Of a stretch of DNA of 64,000 bases, positions 16,825 to 25,711 are shown in pieces. The position numbers and the translations under genes are program-made. The notes under the pieces were generated by a model, which did not search any database, was not told where the DNA came from, and worked only from the letters and a program-made list of their open reading frames with translations. Origin of the DNA: Ruminiclostridium papyrosolvens DSM 2782 (GTDB lineage: Bacteria > Bacillota > Clostridia > Acetivibrionales > DSM-1351); contig NZ_CP119677.1 of assembly GCF_029318685.1 (NCBI RefSeq), forward strand, positions 3,773,001-3,837,000, given 5' to 3'. The first letter of the stretch is position 1. Each line of letters begins with the position of its first letter.

Positions 16825-17814
16825 TTATATACCCATTGCACGGGCGGCCCAATCAGAATCATTTAAAATTATTCTGCCTACCCCTATCAAATCAGCCTTT
16901 CCATCAGTTAAAAGCTGTTCTGCAACCTCCGGCTCCGTGATTCCTCCGGTAAGTATGACAGGAATGGAAACCTGTTCCTTAATTGCCTTTGTCAATGGCC
17001 AGAAGTAGCCCTGTTCCTTTGCATCCGGCTTACTATAGCCGCAGAAGCCCCCTGAAATGTCCAGAGCTGCCACGCCTGCCTTTTGAAACTCACGAGCTGC
17101 AATAGAACTATCTTCTATTGTAGTGCCACCCTCCATATAATCAGCTGCCCCCAGTCTCAGAAAAACGGTGAAATCCTCTCCTACTGCTTTTTTTACAGCA
17201 TCAATTACCTGAAGATGTATTTTTATTCTGTTTAAAACATTTCCGCCATATTCATCGGAACGCTTATTACTAATAGGAGACAAAAACTGGCTCAGAAGAT
17301 AACCGTGGGCAGAATGTATCTCAACACCATCAAAACCCGCATCTTTAACTCTTTTTGCAGCATTTGCAAATGAACTTATTATGCCATTTATTTCTTCCTT
17401 TGTAAGTTCTTTAGGAACCACCTTCGGACTTCTCGGATGCGGTACGGCGGATGGGCCTACAGGACTCTTTCCGGTTACCTCGGCAGATGCGACACTTCCT
17501 GCATGATTAATCTGCATAATGGCCTTAGAGCCGTTTTTGTGGATTACCTCCGATAATTTTTTCAGATTTTCTATTACACTGTCATCAGCTATGGACAACT
17601 GATTCGCACTGGCTTTGCCTTCTCTGGTTATATAACTGTGTTCAATAATTACAAGACCTATATGGCCTCCCTTTGACTTTTCATCGTAGTAGTCAATAAT
17701 GTCCCGGCTTACTTTGCCGTCCTCCTCTGACTTTGCAGTAGCCATAGGCGGCATAACCAATCTGTTGCTTAGTTTAAGATTTCCTACATTTACGGGCTTA
17801 TGCAGCAATTCCAC
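16825..17814 (-). CDS. NADH:flavin oxidoreductase, old yellow enzyme family (YqjM-like)
   Basis: 329 residues. FMN-binding TIM barrel with LKLSNRLVMPPMAT, QINHAGS, the substrate-binding HSAHGYLLSQFLSP (His/His pair), LRLGAADY and the phosphate loop GVGRIIL. The family reduces activated C=C bonds or nitro compounds using NAD(P)H. I place the start at the GTG at 17814 because GGAGGT lies 7 bases before it; the upstream in-frame GTG at 17829 includes that site. Divergent from an ArsR-type gene with a large palindrome between them, so probably repressed by it. Confidence 0.88.
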   Translation of the reverse strand: MELLHKPVNVGNLKLSNRLVMPPMATAKSEEDGKVSRDIIDYYDEKSKGGHIGLVIIEHSYITREGKASANQLSIADDSVIENLKKLSEVIHKNGSKAIMQINHAGSVASAEVTGKSPVGPSAVPHPRSPKVVPKELTKEEINGIISSFANAAKRVKDAGFDGVEIHSAHGYLLSQFLSPISNKRSDEYGGNVLNRIKIHLQVIDAVKKAVGEDFTVFLRLGAADYMEGGTTIEDSSIAAREFQKAGVAALDISGGFCGYSKPDAKEQGYFWPLTKAIKEQVSIPVILTGGITEPEVAEQLLTDGKADLIGVGRIILNDSDWAARAMGI

Positions 17815-17866
17815 AATATCTACCTCCACACATATATTATATTCTAAAATCTAAAGTTTACTTATG

Positions 17867-17898
17867 TTAAATAGTTCAAATATAATTGAACTATTTAA
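17867..17898. promoter_or_regulatory. ArsR-type operator, 13-bp perfect inverted repeat
   Basis: TTAAATAGTTCAA (17867-17879) and TTGAACTATTTAA (17886-17898) flank a 6-bp centre. It lies between the divergent old-yellow-enzyme and ArsR genes and overlaps the likely -35 (17894-17899) of the ArsR promoter, whose extended -10 is TATAAT at 17917-17922. Confidence 0.7.
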
Positions 17899-17965
17899 AT
17901 ATATCACAGCTTGTGGTATAATTCAATAGTATATTAAGTTAAAATAATACAGGAGGTACAAAAAC

Positions 17966-18265
17966 TTGCGGGAATTATTTCATCCTACAGCAGAACAAAT
18001 GTGTTTATCTACTGTTTTAAATGCCCTTGGTGATCCTACCAGACTTCAAATTATTAAAAACCTTGCAAATCAGCAGGAAACCACCTGTGCAAGCTGTAAC
18101 ATAGACTTGACCAAGTCTGCCCTTTCCCATCACTTTAAGGTTTTAAGGGAATCAGGCATTATAAACGTACGGATTGAAGGTAAACAAAGATTTATGTCCA
18201 TAAGATACAATGATTTAGACGCAAGATTTCCTGGGTTACTGCAATCTGTAATGAAGAGTATTTGA
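17966..18265 (+). CDS. ArsR/SmtB-family transcriptional regulator
   Basis: 99 residues, winged helix: ALGDPTRLQIIKNL, then recognition region LTKSALSHHFKVLRESGII and the wing VRIEGKQRFMSI. TTG start at 17966, seven bases after AGGAGGT. A CASC pair just before the recognition helix and other Cys could sense redox state or metal, but the classical ELCVC metal motif is not present. It probably represses itself and the divergent old-yellow-enzyme/DUF1858 genes through the 32-bp palindrome. Confidence 0.85.
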   Translation: MRELFHPTAEQMCLSTVLNALGDPTRLQIIKNLANQQETTCASCNIDLTKSALSHHFKVLRESGIINVRIEGKQRFMSIRYNDLDARFPGLLQSVMKSI

Positions 18266-18273
18266 TTTGTTGA

Positions 18274-18314
18274 AAAAAGCATGAACCGGCTGCTTGTGCC
18301 AATCCATGCTTTTT
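18274..18314. terminator. Bidirectional terminator between convergent genes
   Basis: AAAAAGCATG (18274-18283) pairs with CATGCTTTTT (18305-18314), with an inner GGC/GCC pairing. U-runs form in both directions. Confidence 0.75.
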
Positions 18315-18336
18315 CTTACGTATATGAAATTACTTA

Positions 18337-18807
18337 TTATACGGGAACTATTCTGAACTTATATTTATCAAGCTTCAATTCATTTTCACCGCTGTCAGGT
18401 GCTGTTTCTACAACATGGTCTGAACCCTTTTTGGTGGTGGAGGCGGCAAACATATAACTAAACTTTACATTCTGTATGTACATTCCCAGCATGGGATGGT
18501 CTTCATTAATATAGCCTATTCTCCATTGTGATTTAGCTACATCACCTACGTTTCCGGCTTCAACATAATGGTCATTTTCATCCTTTGTGGTGCTGGCTGC
18601 AAACATAGTTCCATACTTGAGATTTTCAATTGAGTAATAGCCGCCCGGATGCTTTGTAATTTTAAATTTAAATTTTTCGTAATTTATATCATCATCTGAT
18701 GGCCTTGATTCTACAATGTGATCATTCTCATCCTTATCACCATCAGCTGCAAAAATGTATCCATACCTTAAATTCTGGATATAGTATATTCCATCCAAAT
18801 CTTTCAT
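18337..18807 (-). CDS. Beta-trefoil repeat protein
   Basis: 156 residues made of three repeats of about 50 residues, each with (Y)IQN(L/V)(R/K)(Y/F)xYMFAA followed by DENDH(I/Y)VE- or GSDHVVE-type text. A threefold repeat of this size is the mark of a beta-trefoil fold (ricin/fascin-like, often carbohydrate or protein binding). No signal peptide. Last of three genes transcribed together with two tail-collar proteins (40-base gap). The specific family is not recognised; binding function is inferred from the fold. Confidence 0.65.
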   Translation of the reverse strand: MKDLDGIYYIQNLRYGYIFAADGDKDENDHIVESRPSDDDINYEKFKFKITKHPGGYYSIENLKYGTMFAASTTKDENDHYVEAGNVGDVAKSQWRIGYINEDHPMLGMYIQNVKFSYMFAASTTKKGSDHVVETAPDSGENELKLDKYKFRIVPV

Positions 18808-18847
18808 AAAAGAAACCTCCTTTTAACTTTATTTGTATATTTACGCT

Positions 18848-19954
18848 TTAAACATTACTGGATTTAATGATATAGTCCAGATAAATATTTACAGGTCGTG
18901 TCTCGGCGTCTCCTCCGGCGATAACATGTGTATGATTTCCGTTATTATCCGTTACTTGGCCTGAAGGAAAATTGGCAACCTCGTGTCCTGCACAATAATT
19001 TTCTATATATTTATCATGTGGCAGTTTTGGCGCACTGTGAGTATGTAAACCGTCTGTGGATAAAGAAAAATTAGCAGCTTTGGGAAGAGCAGTCAAGTAA
19101 TCCTCTGTTTGTCCTACTCTGGTGGAGCCCTGTACTCCTGAGGTATCTGATGTATTTGTGTTTACACCTCGTACAAATAATCCTCTGAGATCCGGTACAT
19201 TGAAGTTGGTCTGGTCTCCGCCGTATATATTGCAAATATTTTCGTAAAGTTCAGGATATTTGCTGACTTCATATGCACTTCCGGTACATGGAAGCCATCC
19301 GTTAGCAATCAGGTCATTATTCTGATTTACCGCATCTCCTGCAAAGGAGACAATAGACCCTGCAGCTAATAGCATAGACTCATCATAGTCAGCAGAAGTG
19401 AATTTTATAATCCAATACATATAAAGATTTATAGGTCTGGATTCACTGTCTCCACCGGATATAATAGTGTGTGAATGTTGTCCGGCTTCCCCTGATGTAG
19501 CTGTACGTCCCGGGAAATTTGCACCTTCATTATCGGTTATGGCACATGCTGCATTCCAGTAGTCTGTGGGCAGATGGTCAACCGAGTGGTTATGATTGCC
19601 TTGGTCGTTTGTTATAAAGGTATTTTTTGGCCTGCCTGTGGCAAAGTCCTGAACTGAACCGGTATTGTCTCCTGTCACTGCTCCTGACCTTGTGGCTTTA
19701 CGCTGCTGTGCATCAGGGTCATACCCTCTTCCATGATCCGTTGCACGAACAAATCTTCCCCGAAGATCAGGTATATAAAAATTAGGTACACCATCTCCTC
19801 CATATTTTGTTCCTATTACATTAAACAGTTCTGAATATTGTGCTTTATCCAATACTCTTCCGTCACAAGGAAGCCAGCCGGAAGATTTCAACTGGTCTTC
19901 TTTAAGTGGTCCGGCAAAAGGTATAACTATACCTACGGGAAATTTTAAAGGCAT
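18848..19954 (-). CDS. Protein with two phage tail-collar domains
   Basis: 368 residues containing two tandem tail-collar (PF07484-type) units, about 1-180 and 190-368. Each has PVGxIxxFAG or GSIVSFAG, GWLPCDGR or GWLPCTGS, YGGDG/YGGDQ, (Y/N)(I/V)PDLRGRFVR or VPDLRGLFVRG, and GDxE(S/T)RPxNxYxxYIIK. The fold occurs in phage fibre tips and in bacterial microcystin-dependent-protein-like proteins. No signal peptide and no other phage genes nearby. It is 26 bases from the single-domain homolog upstream. Role unknown. Confidence 0.75.
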   Translation of the reverse strand: MPLKFPVGIVIPFAGPLKEDQLKSSGWLPCDGRVLDKAQYSELFNVIGTKYGGDGVPNFYIPDLRGRFVRATDHGRGYDPDAQQRKATRSGAVTGDNTGSVQDFATGRPKNTFITNDQGNHNHSVDHLPTDYWNAACAITDNEGANFPGRTATSGEAGQHSHTIISGGDSESRPINLYMYWIIKFTSADYDESMLLAAGSIVSFAGDAVNQNNDLIANGWLPCTGSAYEVSKYPELYENICNIYGGDQTNFNVPDLRGLFVRGVNTNTSDTSGVQGSTRVGQTEDYLTALPKAANFSLSTDGLHTHSAPKLPHDKYIENYCAGHEVANFPSGQVTDNNGNHTHVIAGGDAETRPVNIYLDYIIKSSNV

Positions 19955-19980
19955 ATCTCTTCCTCCTATATAAAAAATGA

Positions 19981-20589
19981 TTATTTGCTGTCTTTGCTGA
20001 ATTTAATTAAGAAATGCAGATTCATATTTCTTGGTCGGGTTTCCGGATCTCCTCCACCAACAATAGCATGAGAATGGACACCGGCTTCACCTGTTCTGGT
20101 ATCGGCGCCGGCTTCTTTTCCGCCATCTCTGCCTATACTTCCGGCATACGCATTGTGGGAACCATCAGGCAAGTGAGGTAAGTTGTGTGTGTGACTGCCG
20201 CTTACATTAGTATAAAAACCAGCCTTTGGAAGTCCTGTTGCAAAATCCTGATAGGAACCTACATCATTTCCGGCATTTCCACCGGCTTTAGCAGCCGCTC
20301 TTTGAGCTGCATCAGGATCCATCAGCTTACCTGACGGACTAACGGCATCCCCGTTAACTCCTCTAATAAACTTGCTTTGCATATCAGGCACATAAAAATA
20401 ATTATTATCTCCACCATGTGCATTTCCGATGGCCTGAAAAAGATCGGGATAATCAGCAATTTTTAATCTGCTTCCGTCACAGATAAGCCACCCCATTCTA
20501 TACAATCTGTTAACCATTTCAGATTTAATTTCTCCTGCAAATGATATAACACTTCCTACAGGCATTCTCTCCGTAGCTGCCATAAGCAA
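19981..20589 (-). CDS. Protein with a single phage tail-collar domain
   Basis: 202 residues with one tail-collar unit: PVGSVISFAGEI, GWLICDGSRLK, GNAHGGDNNYFYVPDMQSKFIRG, repeated HxHxLPHLPDGSH and GGGDPETRPRNMNLHFLIKF at the end. Clear paralog of each half of the neighbouring 368-residue protein. First gene of the three-gene set. The His- and Gly-rich collar loops may bind metal as in tail-fibre tips (inference). Confidence 0.75.
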   Translation of the reverse strand: MLMAATERMPVGSVISFAGEIKSEMVNRLYRMGWLICDGSRLKIADYPDLFQAIGNAHGGDNNYFYVPDMQSKFIRGVNGDAVSPSGKLMDPDAAQRAAAKAGGNAGNDVGSYQDFATGLPKAGFYTNVSGSHTHNLPHLPDGSHNAYAGSIGRDGGKEAGADTRTGEAGVHSHAIVGGGDPETRPRNMNLHFLIKFSKDSK

Positions 20590-20645
20590 ACATTCCTCCT
20601 TCTTTTGGAATCAAATTTAATTTCATTTATTCTATACACAATAAT

Positions 20646-20766
20646 ATGTCATAATTAATGACATGTCAATATATAGAATTAAATTCACTTTTACCCTTTA
20701 GCCTGTAGTTATTGAGTTGTCTAACTTTAAGCTCAAATATTTTTTTATTCAATATTAATGACATGT
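20646..20766. repeat. ATGTCAT palindrome and 12-bp direct repeat in the divergent control region
   Basis: ATGTCAT-AATTA-ATGACAT (20646-20664) is an inverted repeat. TTAATGACATGT occurs at 20655-20666 and again at 20755-20766, exactly 100 bp apart. The region separates the tail-collar genes (-) from the chemoreceptor (+) and may hold shared regulatory sites. Confidence 0.45.
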
Positions 20767-20871
20767 TCTTATTTGCAGCTTTATGTTAACAATTTGTCGT
20801 TAATTAGCATAAAATATATTAATAGCTCAAATTTGCGTAAGTACATATTCAAACTTAAGGAGGTAGGTAAT

Positions 20872-22590
20872 TTGCCACTCACATTAAGATTTAAATTATT
20901 TTTATCATTCGGCATTATATCAGCTGTTTTGATAGGATTGGGAGTATATGCATATGCAAGTGTCGGGCAAATGTATAAGAATGACACTGAATTTGATAAC
21001 ATGTGGCTTACAACTGTAGAGGGTGCACACAAAATAGATACTTTGAGCTATGAATATAAAACCAATGAATACAGGTTTATGCTTTATAAAAGTGCTTATG
21101 CCGATAAAATGGCCTTTGAAAAGTTTGAAAAGGAAATGAGCAATATTGAGACAGAAGCCCAGAAAATTATAACATCAAACAGGACTTCCAGTGTACGAAC
21201 AGAATATGCCAAGAAATGGGAACAAATTGAAATACTATGGGAACACTATATAAACGCCAGCCGGAAAGTTGTTGATAACACAAAACAGAATAATTTCACG
21301 GAAGGTATTAATCTTTTGTTTGCAGACAAATCAAATGAGGCCTATGACAATTTGCGTAATGCCACCGATGCTCTTGTAAATTATAACCGTGAGCAGGTTG
21401 CGAAAGCCGGTGAAACTCATCATGAGGACTACAAAGATTTAATAGAGGTACTATTAATATACCTCACTGTGTCATTGGGCATTATTATTATAATGGTATT
21501 GTATTCTTGTACGGTTCTATCCGGGCCAATTAGCGGGTTAGAAGAAGTATCTCGCGCAGTAGCTGACGGCGACCTTACAATCAGAGCTGAAATTGAATCA
21601 AATGACAAGCTTGGCCAATTAGCAGAAGCCTTTAACTCTATGATTAAAAGACTTAGAGTATTAATGCTGCAAATAGGCGAAAGTTCTCAGCACCTTTCAG
21701 CCTTATCTGAGGAGTTAACCTCAAGTTCCCAGAAAAGCTCTGACGTTATGGAAAAAATCGAGCTTACAAGCCGTAACGTAGCATTAAGTACTGATAGACA
21801 ACTTTTAAGCATCAAGGAAGTTTTTGATTCCATTTCTCAAGTTTCTGCAGGCCTGAACCAGATTTCGGTCAGCAGTCAGAATGTTACGGAACTTGCACGG
21901 GCGTCTGCCGTTGCAGCAAATAATGGGATGGTTAGAGTCAATGCAGTAGCCGAGCAAATGAAGGAAATTGACAGTACTATTTCAAATACTGCGGAAGTAA
22001 TAAAAAATCTTAATTTAAAATCCAATGAAATCTGTAAAATTATTGATATAATTTCTGATATAACAGACCAGACAAACCTGCTGTCTCTCAATGCAGCAAT
22101 CGAAGCAGCCCACACAGGCGAATGCAGCAAAGGCTTTTCCGTTGTTGCCGACGAGATTAAAAATCTGTCAAAGCAGTGCAAAGTATCCGCAAGCCAAATA
22201 AGAAGCCTTATATTAAGTATACGTGAAGAAACCAAAAATGCAGTTACGGCAATTTCAAAAGGTACTGCCAAAGTTGCAGAAGGCCTTGAAAAATCCCTTC
22301 AGGTAAGTCAAGTATTTGAGGAAATTCAACAATCTGTAGAAAATGTAGATACACAAATTCTGGAGGTATTCTCTGCAACAAAACAAATTACGGCTGAAAG
22401 CAATAATATTGTAAAAACCATTGATATTGTTGAAAAAACAGCTGAGCAAATCAATAATACCTGTCAGGAAAATACAGTTACAACACATGAGCAAACTAAA
22501 GAACTTGAAAGAATCTCATCAAATACACAATTATTATTAAAGTCTATGGAAGATTTAAATGCTGTGATTTCACAGTTTAAAACCCAATAA
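20872..22590 (+). CDS. Methyl-accepting chemotaxis protein
   Basis: 572 residues from a TTG at 20872, seven bases after AAGGAGGT; an upstream in-frame ATG has no ribosome site. TM1 about 8-28, extracellular four-helix-bundle sensor about 30-185, TM2 about 190-212, HAMP about 213-265, then the long signalling hairpin with its tip at SDITDQTNLLSLNAAIEAAH and FSVVADEIKNLSKQ. It would pass ligand signals to CheA/CheW. Cys in the tip region (GECSKGF, QCKVS) is unusual for this normally Cys-poor region. Single gene. Confidence 0.9.
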   Translation: MPLTLRFKLFLSFGIISAVLIGLGVYAYASVGQMYKNDTEFDNMWLTTVEGAHKIDTLSYEYKTNEYRFMLYKSAYADKMAFEKFEKEMSNIETEAQKIITSNRTSSVRTEYAKKWEQIEILWEHYINASRKVVDNTKQNNFTEGINLLFADKSNEAYDNLRNATDALVNYNREQVAKAGETHHEDYKDLIEVLLIYLTVSLGIIIIMVLYSCTVLSGPISGLEEVSRAVADGDLTIRAEIESNDKLGQLAEAFNSMIKRLRVLMLQIGESSQHLSALSEELTSSSQKSSDVMEKIELTSRNVALSTDRQLLSIKEVFDSISQVSAGLNQISVSSQNVTELARASAVAANNGMVRVNAVAEQMKEIDSTISNTAEVIKNLNLKSNEICKIIDIISDITDQTNLLSLNAAIEAAHTGECSKGFSVVADEIKNLSKQCKVSASQIRSLILSIREETKNAVTAISKGTAKVAEGLEKSLQVSQVFEEIQQSVENVDTQILEVFSATKQITAESNNIVKTIDIVEKTAEQINNTCQENTVTTHEQTKELERISSNTQLLLKSMEDLNAVISQFKTQ

Positions 22591-22613
22591 GGTAAAATCT
22601 GAGGTGTTTTTAC

Positions 22614-22643
22614 TTGACTGGTACGTTTACTGTGGATTATAAT
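22614..22643 (+). promoter_or_regulatory. Promoter of the thi operon
   Basis: TTGACT (22614-22619), 18-base spacer, TATAAT (22638-22643). Confidence 0.7.
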
Positions 22644-22661
22644 ATAGGTAATTGAACAAAG

Positions 22662-22717
22662 AAGCACAAAATGGGGTACACCACCGCGGGTGTAAATTCA
22701 TTTTGTGCTTTTTTTTT
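22662..22717 (+). terminator. Leader attenuator before thiS
   Basis: AAGCACAAAATG (22662-22673) pairs with CATTTTGTGCTT (22699-22710), enclosing an inner TACACC/GGGTGTA hairpin, and ends in a T9 run (22709-22717). It lies only about 12 bases after the predicted transcript start and 28 bases before thiS, so it must be read through or regulated. No TPP-riboswitch core is present. Confidence 0.65.
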
Positions 22718-22745
22718 CGAAATTTTTATGAAAGGAAGCACTAAT

Positions 22746-22940
22746 ATGAAGGTAAACGGAGCTCATACGGAATTGGCATTTACACAAAGCCTGCAGGATT
22801 TTTTGATTTCTCAAAACCATGATGTTTCAAGAATTGCCGTAGAACTAAACGGTGAGATTGTTCCTAAAACAACCTATTCCCAAGTAATACTGGATAATGG
22901 AGATACCCTTGAAATTGTCAGGTTTGTAGGAGGAGGCTGA
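22746..22940 (+). CDS. thiS: Sulfur carrier protein ThiS
   Basis: 64 residues, beta-grasp fold, ending in the required Gly-Gly (FVGGG). Contains AVELNGEIVPKTTYSQ and DGDTLEIV-like LDNGDTLEIVRFVGGG text. ThiF adenylates the C-terminal Gly and it then carries sulfur as thiocarboxylate to ThiG. ATG at 22746 is preceded by AAAGGAAG; the frame runs further upstream but through the attenuator. First gene of thiSFGHE; thiF begins 2 bases later. Confidence 0.9.
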   Translation: MKVNGAHTELAFTQSLQDFLISQNHDVSRIAVELNGEIVPKTTYSQVILDNGDTLEIVRFVGGG

Positions 22941-22942
22941 AA

Positions 22943-23746
22943 ATGCTTATTACACTAAATGGAAAAAAAATGAATGTCACATGGGGAACAGCCTTTGAGG
23001 TACGCCGTGAACTTGGCAGGGAAACTGACATAGTTATTTTAAACGGATTTCAGATAGACCAGGATTGCGAGCTTTCCGAGAGTGACACTCTTGCTGTCAT
23101 TCCAAAGGGCTGTATGCCTGACAGGGATGAGCTTGAAAGCATGATGATGGCACGGCATACTCCAAATGTTCATAGCAAGCTGAAGAAAGGCCGTGTTGCC
23201 ATAGCCGGACTTGGAGGACTTGGTTCAAACATAGCTGTCATGCTTGCAAGAATAGGCGTGGGTCACCTGCTTCTGGTGGATTTTGACGTGGTGGAGCCAA
23301 GTAATCTCAACAGACAAAGTTATTACATAAGTCATCTTGGTATGGAAAAAACTGCTGCTCTAAAAATGCAGCTTAAGGAAATCAACCCTTTCATAACCGT
23401 TGAAACACGAACGATACGTGTAACAGAAGACAATGTTTGTGAGCTTTTCAATGACTACGGTATTATTTGTGAAGCCTTTGACAAGCCGGAAGCAAAGTCA
23501 ATGTTGGTCAACACTGTTCTGGAAAGGCTTCCGGGCAGTAAAATTGTTGCTGCCTCCGGCATGGCAGGATATGAAAGCTCAAATATTATTAAAACCGTCA
23601 GGAGAATGAAGGGTTTTTACCTGTGCGGTGACTTTGAAAACGGAGCAGGCATGGGCAAAGGCTTAATGGCGCCACGAGTTCAAATATGTGCCGGACATCA
23701 GGCCAACATGATTGTGAGGCTGCTCCTTGGTATTGAAGATGTATAA
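22943..23746 (+). CDS. thiF: ThiS adenylyltransferase ThiF
   Basis: 267 residues. An N-terminal ThiS-like beta-grasp region (about 1-60) precedes the E1-like domain: ATP-binding GLGGLGSN (about 90-97), LVDFDVVEPSNLNRQ with the Asp and Arg that bind ATP, and a C-terminal CAGHQANMIVRLLLG. It activates ThiS for sulfur transfer in thiazole synthesis. The zinc CxxC pairs of MoeB-type E1 proteins are absent, as in the clostridial short form. AGGAGG lies within the end of thiS. Confidence 0.9.
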   Translation: MLITLNGKKMNVTWGTAFEVRRELGRETDIVILNGFQIDQDCELSESDTLAVIPKGCMPDRDELESMMMARHTPNVHSKLKKGRVAIAGLGGLGSNIAVMLARIGVGHLLLVDFDVVEPSNLNRQSYYISHLGMEKTAALKMQLKEINPFITVETRTIRVTEDNVCELFNDYGIICEAFDKPEAKSMLVNTVLERLPGSKIVAASGMAGYESSNIIKTVRRMKGFYLCGDFENGAGMGKGLMAPRVQICAGHQANMIVRLLLGIEDV

Positions 23747-23767
23747 ATAATTTATAAATGGAGGTTA

Positions 23768-24544
23768 ATGAATTTTATGAATGATAAGTTAGTTATAGGT
23801 GGACATGAATTTGAATCAAGATTTATACTTGGCTCCGGAAAATTTTCTTTGGATATGACAAAAGCGGTTATTGAAAGCGGAAAGGTTGAAATGGCAACTC
23901 TTGCTCTTCGCCGTGCAAATGTTGGCGGTGAAGAAAATATTCTGGACTATATGCCCAAGGGCATAACTCTGCTTCCAAACACCTCAGGAGCAAGAAACGC
24001 TAATGAAGCTGTGAGAATAGCACGGCTTGCCAGAGAAATAGGCTGCGGAGATTTTGTAAAGGTCGAGGTGGTTAATGACTCAAAATATCTTATGCCTGAC
24101 AATTACGAAACTATTAAGGCAACGGAGATACTTGCAAAAGAAGGCTTTATTGTAATGCCCTACATGTATCCCGACCTTAATGCAGCCAGAGCTATGACAC
24201 AAGCCGGTGCAGCAGCAATTATGCCTCTTGCCGCCCCTATAGGCAGCAACAAGGGTCTTAGTACCAAGGACTTTATTCAAATCTTGGTGGACGAGATTAA
24301 TTTACCTATTATAGTTGATGCGGGAATAGGACGTCCCTCACAGGCATGTGAAGCAATGGAGATGGGCGTGGCTGCAATCATGTGCAATACTGCAGTTGCA
24401 ACAGCAGGTGATGTGGCCTTAATGGCAAAGGCTTTCCGACTTGCAATAGAAGCCGGACGTGCAGCTTACCTATCAGGTCCGGGAAGAATATTAAACTACA
24501 AGGCGGAAGCATCCAGTCCCTTGACAGGCTTTTTGGAGGATTAA
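23768..24544 (+). CDS. thiG: Thiazole synthase ThiG
   Basis: 258 residues, TIM barrel. FILGSGKF, the catalytic Lys in [32 protein letters not shown] and the phosphate loop [18 protein letters not shown] are all canonical. It condenses deoxyxylulose phosphate, ThiS-thiocarboxylate and dehydroglycine from ThiH into the thiazole. Two ATGs (23768 and 23777) sit 3 and 12 bases after GGAGG, so the exact start is open. thiH starts 3 bases after its stop. Confidence 0.92.
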   Translation: MNFMNDKLVIGGHEFESRFILGSGKFSLDMTKAVIESGKVEMATLALRRANVGGEENILDYMPKGITLLPNTSGARNANEAVRIARLAREIGCGDFVKVEVVNDSKYLMPDNYETIKATEILAKEGFIVMPYMYPDLNAARAMTQAGAAAIMPLAAPIGSNKGLSTKDFIQILVDEINLPIIVDAGIGRPSQACEAMEMGVAAIMCNTAVATAGDVALMAKAFRLAIEAGRAAYLSGPGRILNYKAEASSPLTGFLED

Positions 24545-24547
24545 AAA

Positions 24548-25696
24548 ATGATAAAAACAAATCATATGGAATATCAAAAAGGCATGGAGGCAATTGATTC
24601 AAATATAATGAATCAGGTTCTGAAGCTTACAAATGAATATGACTATAGCAAATATACCTTCGAAGATGTTGAGACAGCTCTCATGAAATCATGGCTGTCC
24701 CCGGATGATTATGGAGCCATACTTTCTCCTGCGGCTGCACCCTATCTGGAATATATGGCACGCAATGCAGCAATGGAAACAAGAAAGCATTTTGGTAGTT
24801 CAGTCAGCATGTTTACACCTCTGTACATAGCCAACTACTGCGAAAACCATTGCGTTTACTGTGGCTTTAACTGTCATAATAAAATTCGCCGCGGAAAACT
24901 CAACTCTTTAGAGATGGAGGAAGAACTAAAGGAAATTGCAACGACGGGGCTTCGGGAGATATTGATTTTAACAGGAGAAGCCCGTAATGCTTCAGGAGTT
25001 CAATATATAGGGGATGCCGTAAAGCTTGCTTCACGATATTTTTCTACTGTAGGACTTGAAATATACCCTCTAAATTCAGATGAATATGCGTATTTGCATG
25101 AGTGCGGAGCGGATTTTGTCTGTGTATATCAGGAAACCTACAACCCCGACAAGTACCAACAGGTACATCCAAGCGGCCCAAAGAGGATTTTTCCGTACAG
25201 GTTCAACGCTCAGGAGCGTGCCTTACTTGGAGGTATGAGGGGCGTGGCCTTTGGTGCTTTGCTGGGTTTGGATGATTTTCGCAAGGATGCCTTTGCCGCA
25301 GGCCTTCACGCATATTTCATTCAACAGAAATATCCTCATGCAGAAATTTCTTTCTCTGTTCCACGGCTAAGACCCTTCATAAATAATGAAGAGAACAACC
25401 CAAATGACGTACATGAAAAACAACTTTTGCAAGTTATGCTTGCCTACAGACTTTTCATGCCTTTTGCAGGAATTACTATTTCTACTAGGGAAAGAGCAGG
25501 TTTTCGTGACAATGTGGTGGGACTTGCAGCCAACAAGATTTCGGCAGGAGTAAGTGTAGGCGTAGGAGGCCACAAAAATGACGAAAAAGGCGACGAGCAA
25601 TTTGAAATCAGCGACAGCAGAAGTGTAGATGAGGTTCATGAAATGATTTTGTCAAGAGGCTTACAACCTGTTTATTCAGATTACATCAGAGTTTAA
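24548..25696 (+). CDS. thiH: 2-iminoacetate synthase ThiH (radical SAM)
   Basis: 382 residues with the radical SAM cluster motif CENHCVYC (about 97-104) and the ThiH-specific C-terminal region. It cleaves tyrosine to dehydroglycine and p-cresol, the oxygen-independent route expected in an anaerobe (instead of ThiO). FPYRFNAQERALLGGMRGVAFGALLGL and ISTRERAGFRDNVV are typical ThiH blocks. Directly downstream of thiG in the operon. Confidence 0.92.
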   Translation: MIKTNHMEYQKGMEAIDSNIMNQVLKLTNEYDYSKYTFEDVETALMKSWLSPDDYGAILSPAAAPYLEYMARNAAMETRKHFGSSVSMFTPLYIANYCENHCVYCGFNCHNKIRRGKLNSLEMEEELKEIATTGLREILILTGEARNASGVQYIGDAVKLASRYFSTVGLEIYPLNSDEYAYLHECGADFVCVYQETYNPDKYQQVHPSGPKRIFPYRFNAQERALLGGMRGVAFGALLGLDDFRKDAFAAGLHAYFIQQKYPHAEISFSVPRLRPFINNEENNPNDVHEKQLLQVMLAYRLFMPFAGITISTRERAGFRDNVVGLAANKISAGVSVGVGGHKNDEKGDEQFEISDSRSVDEVHEMILSRGLQPVYSDYIRV

Positions 25697-25711
25697 AAGG
25701 AGACGTACAAA

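Noticed and set aside
18337-20589. Prophage remnant
   Set aside because: Only fibre-tip-type domains are present, intact and in an operon-like array, with no integrase, structural or lysis genes and no attachment repeats seen.
22671-22745. Upstream extension of thiS from an earlier in-frame ATG
   Set aside because: It would translate through the attenuator hairpin; the ATG at 22746 has the ribosome site and gives the normal 64-residue ThiS.
22614-22746. TPP riboswitch before the thi genes
   Set aside because: The leader is about 100 bases and lacks the conserved CTGAGA and pyrophosphate-binding elements.
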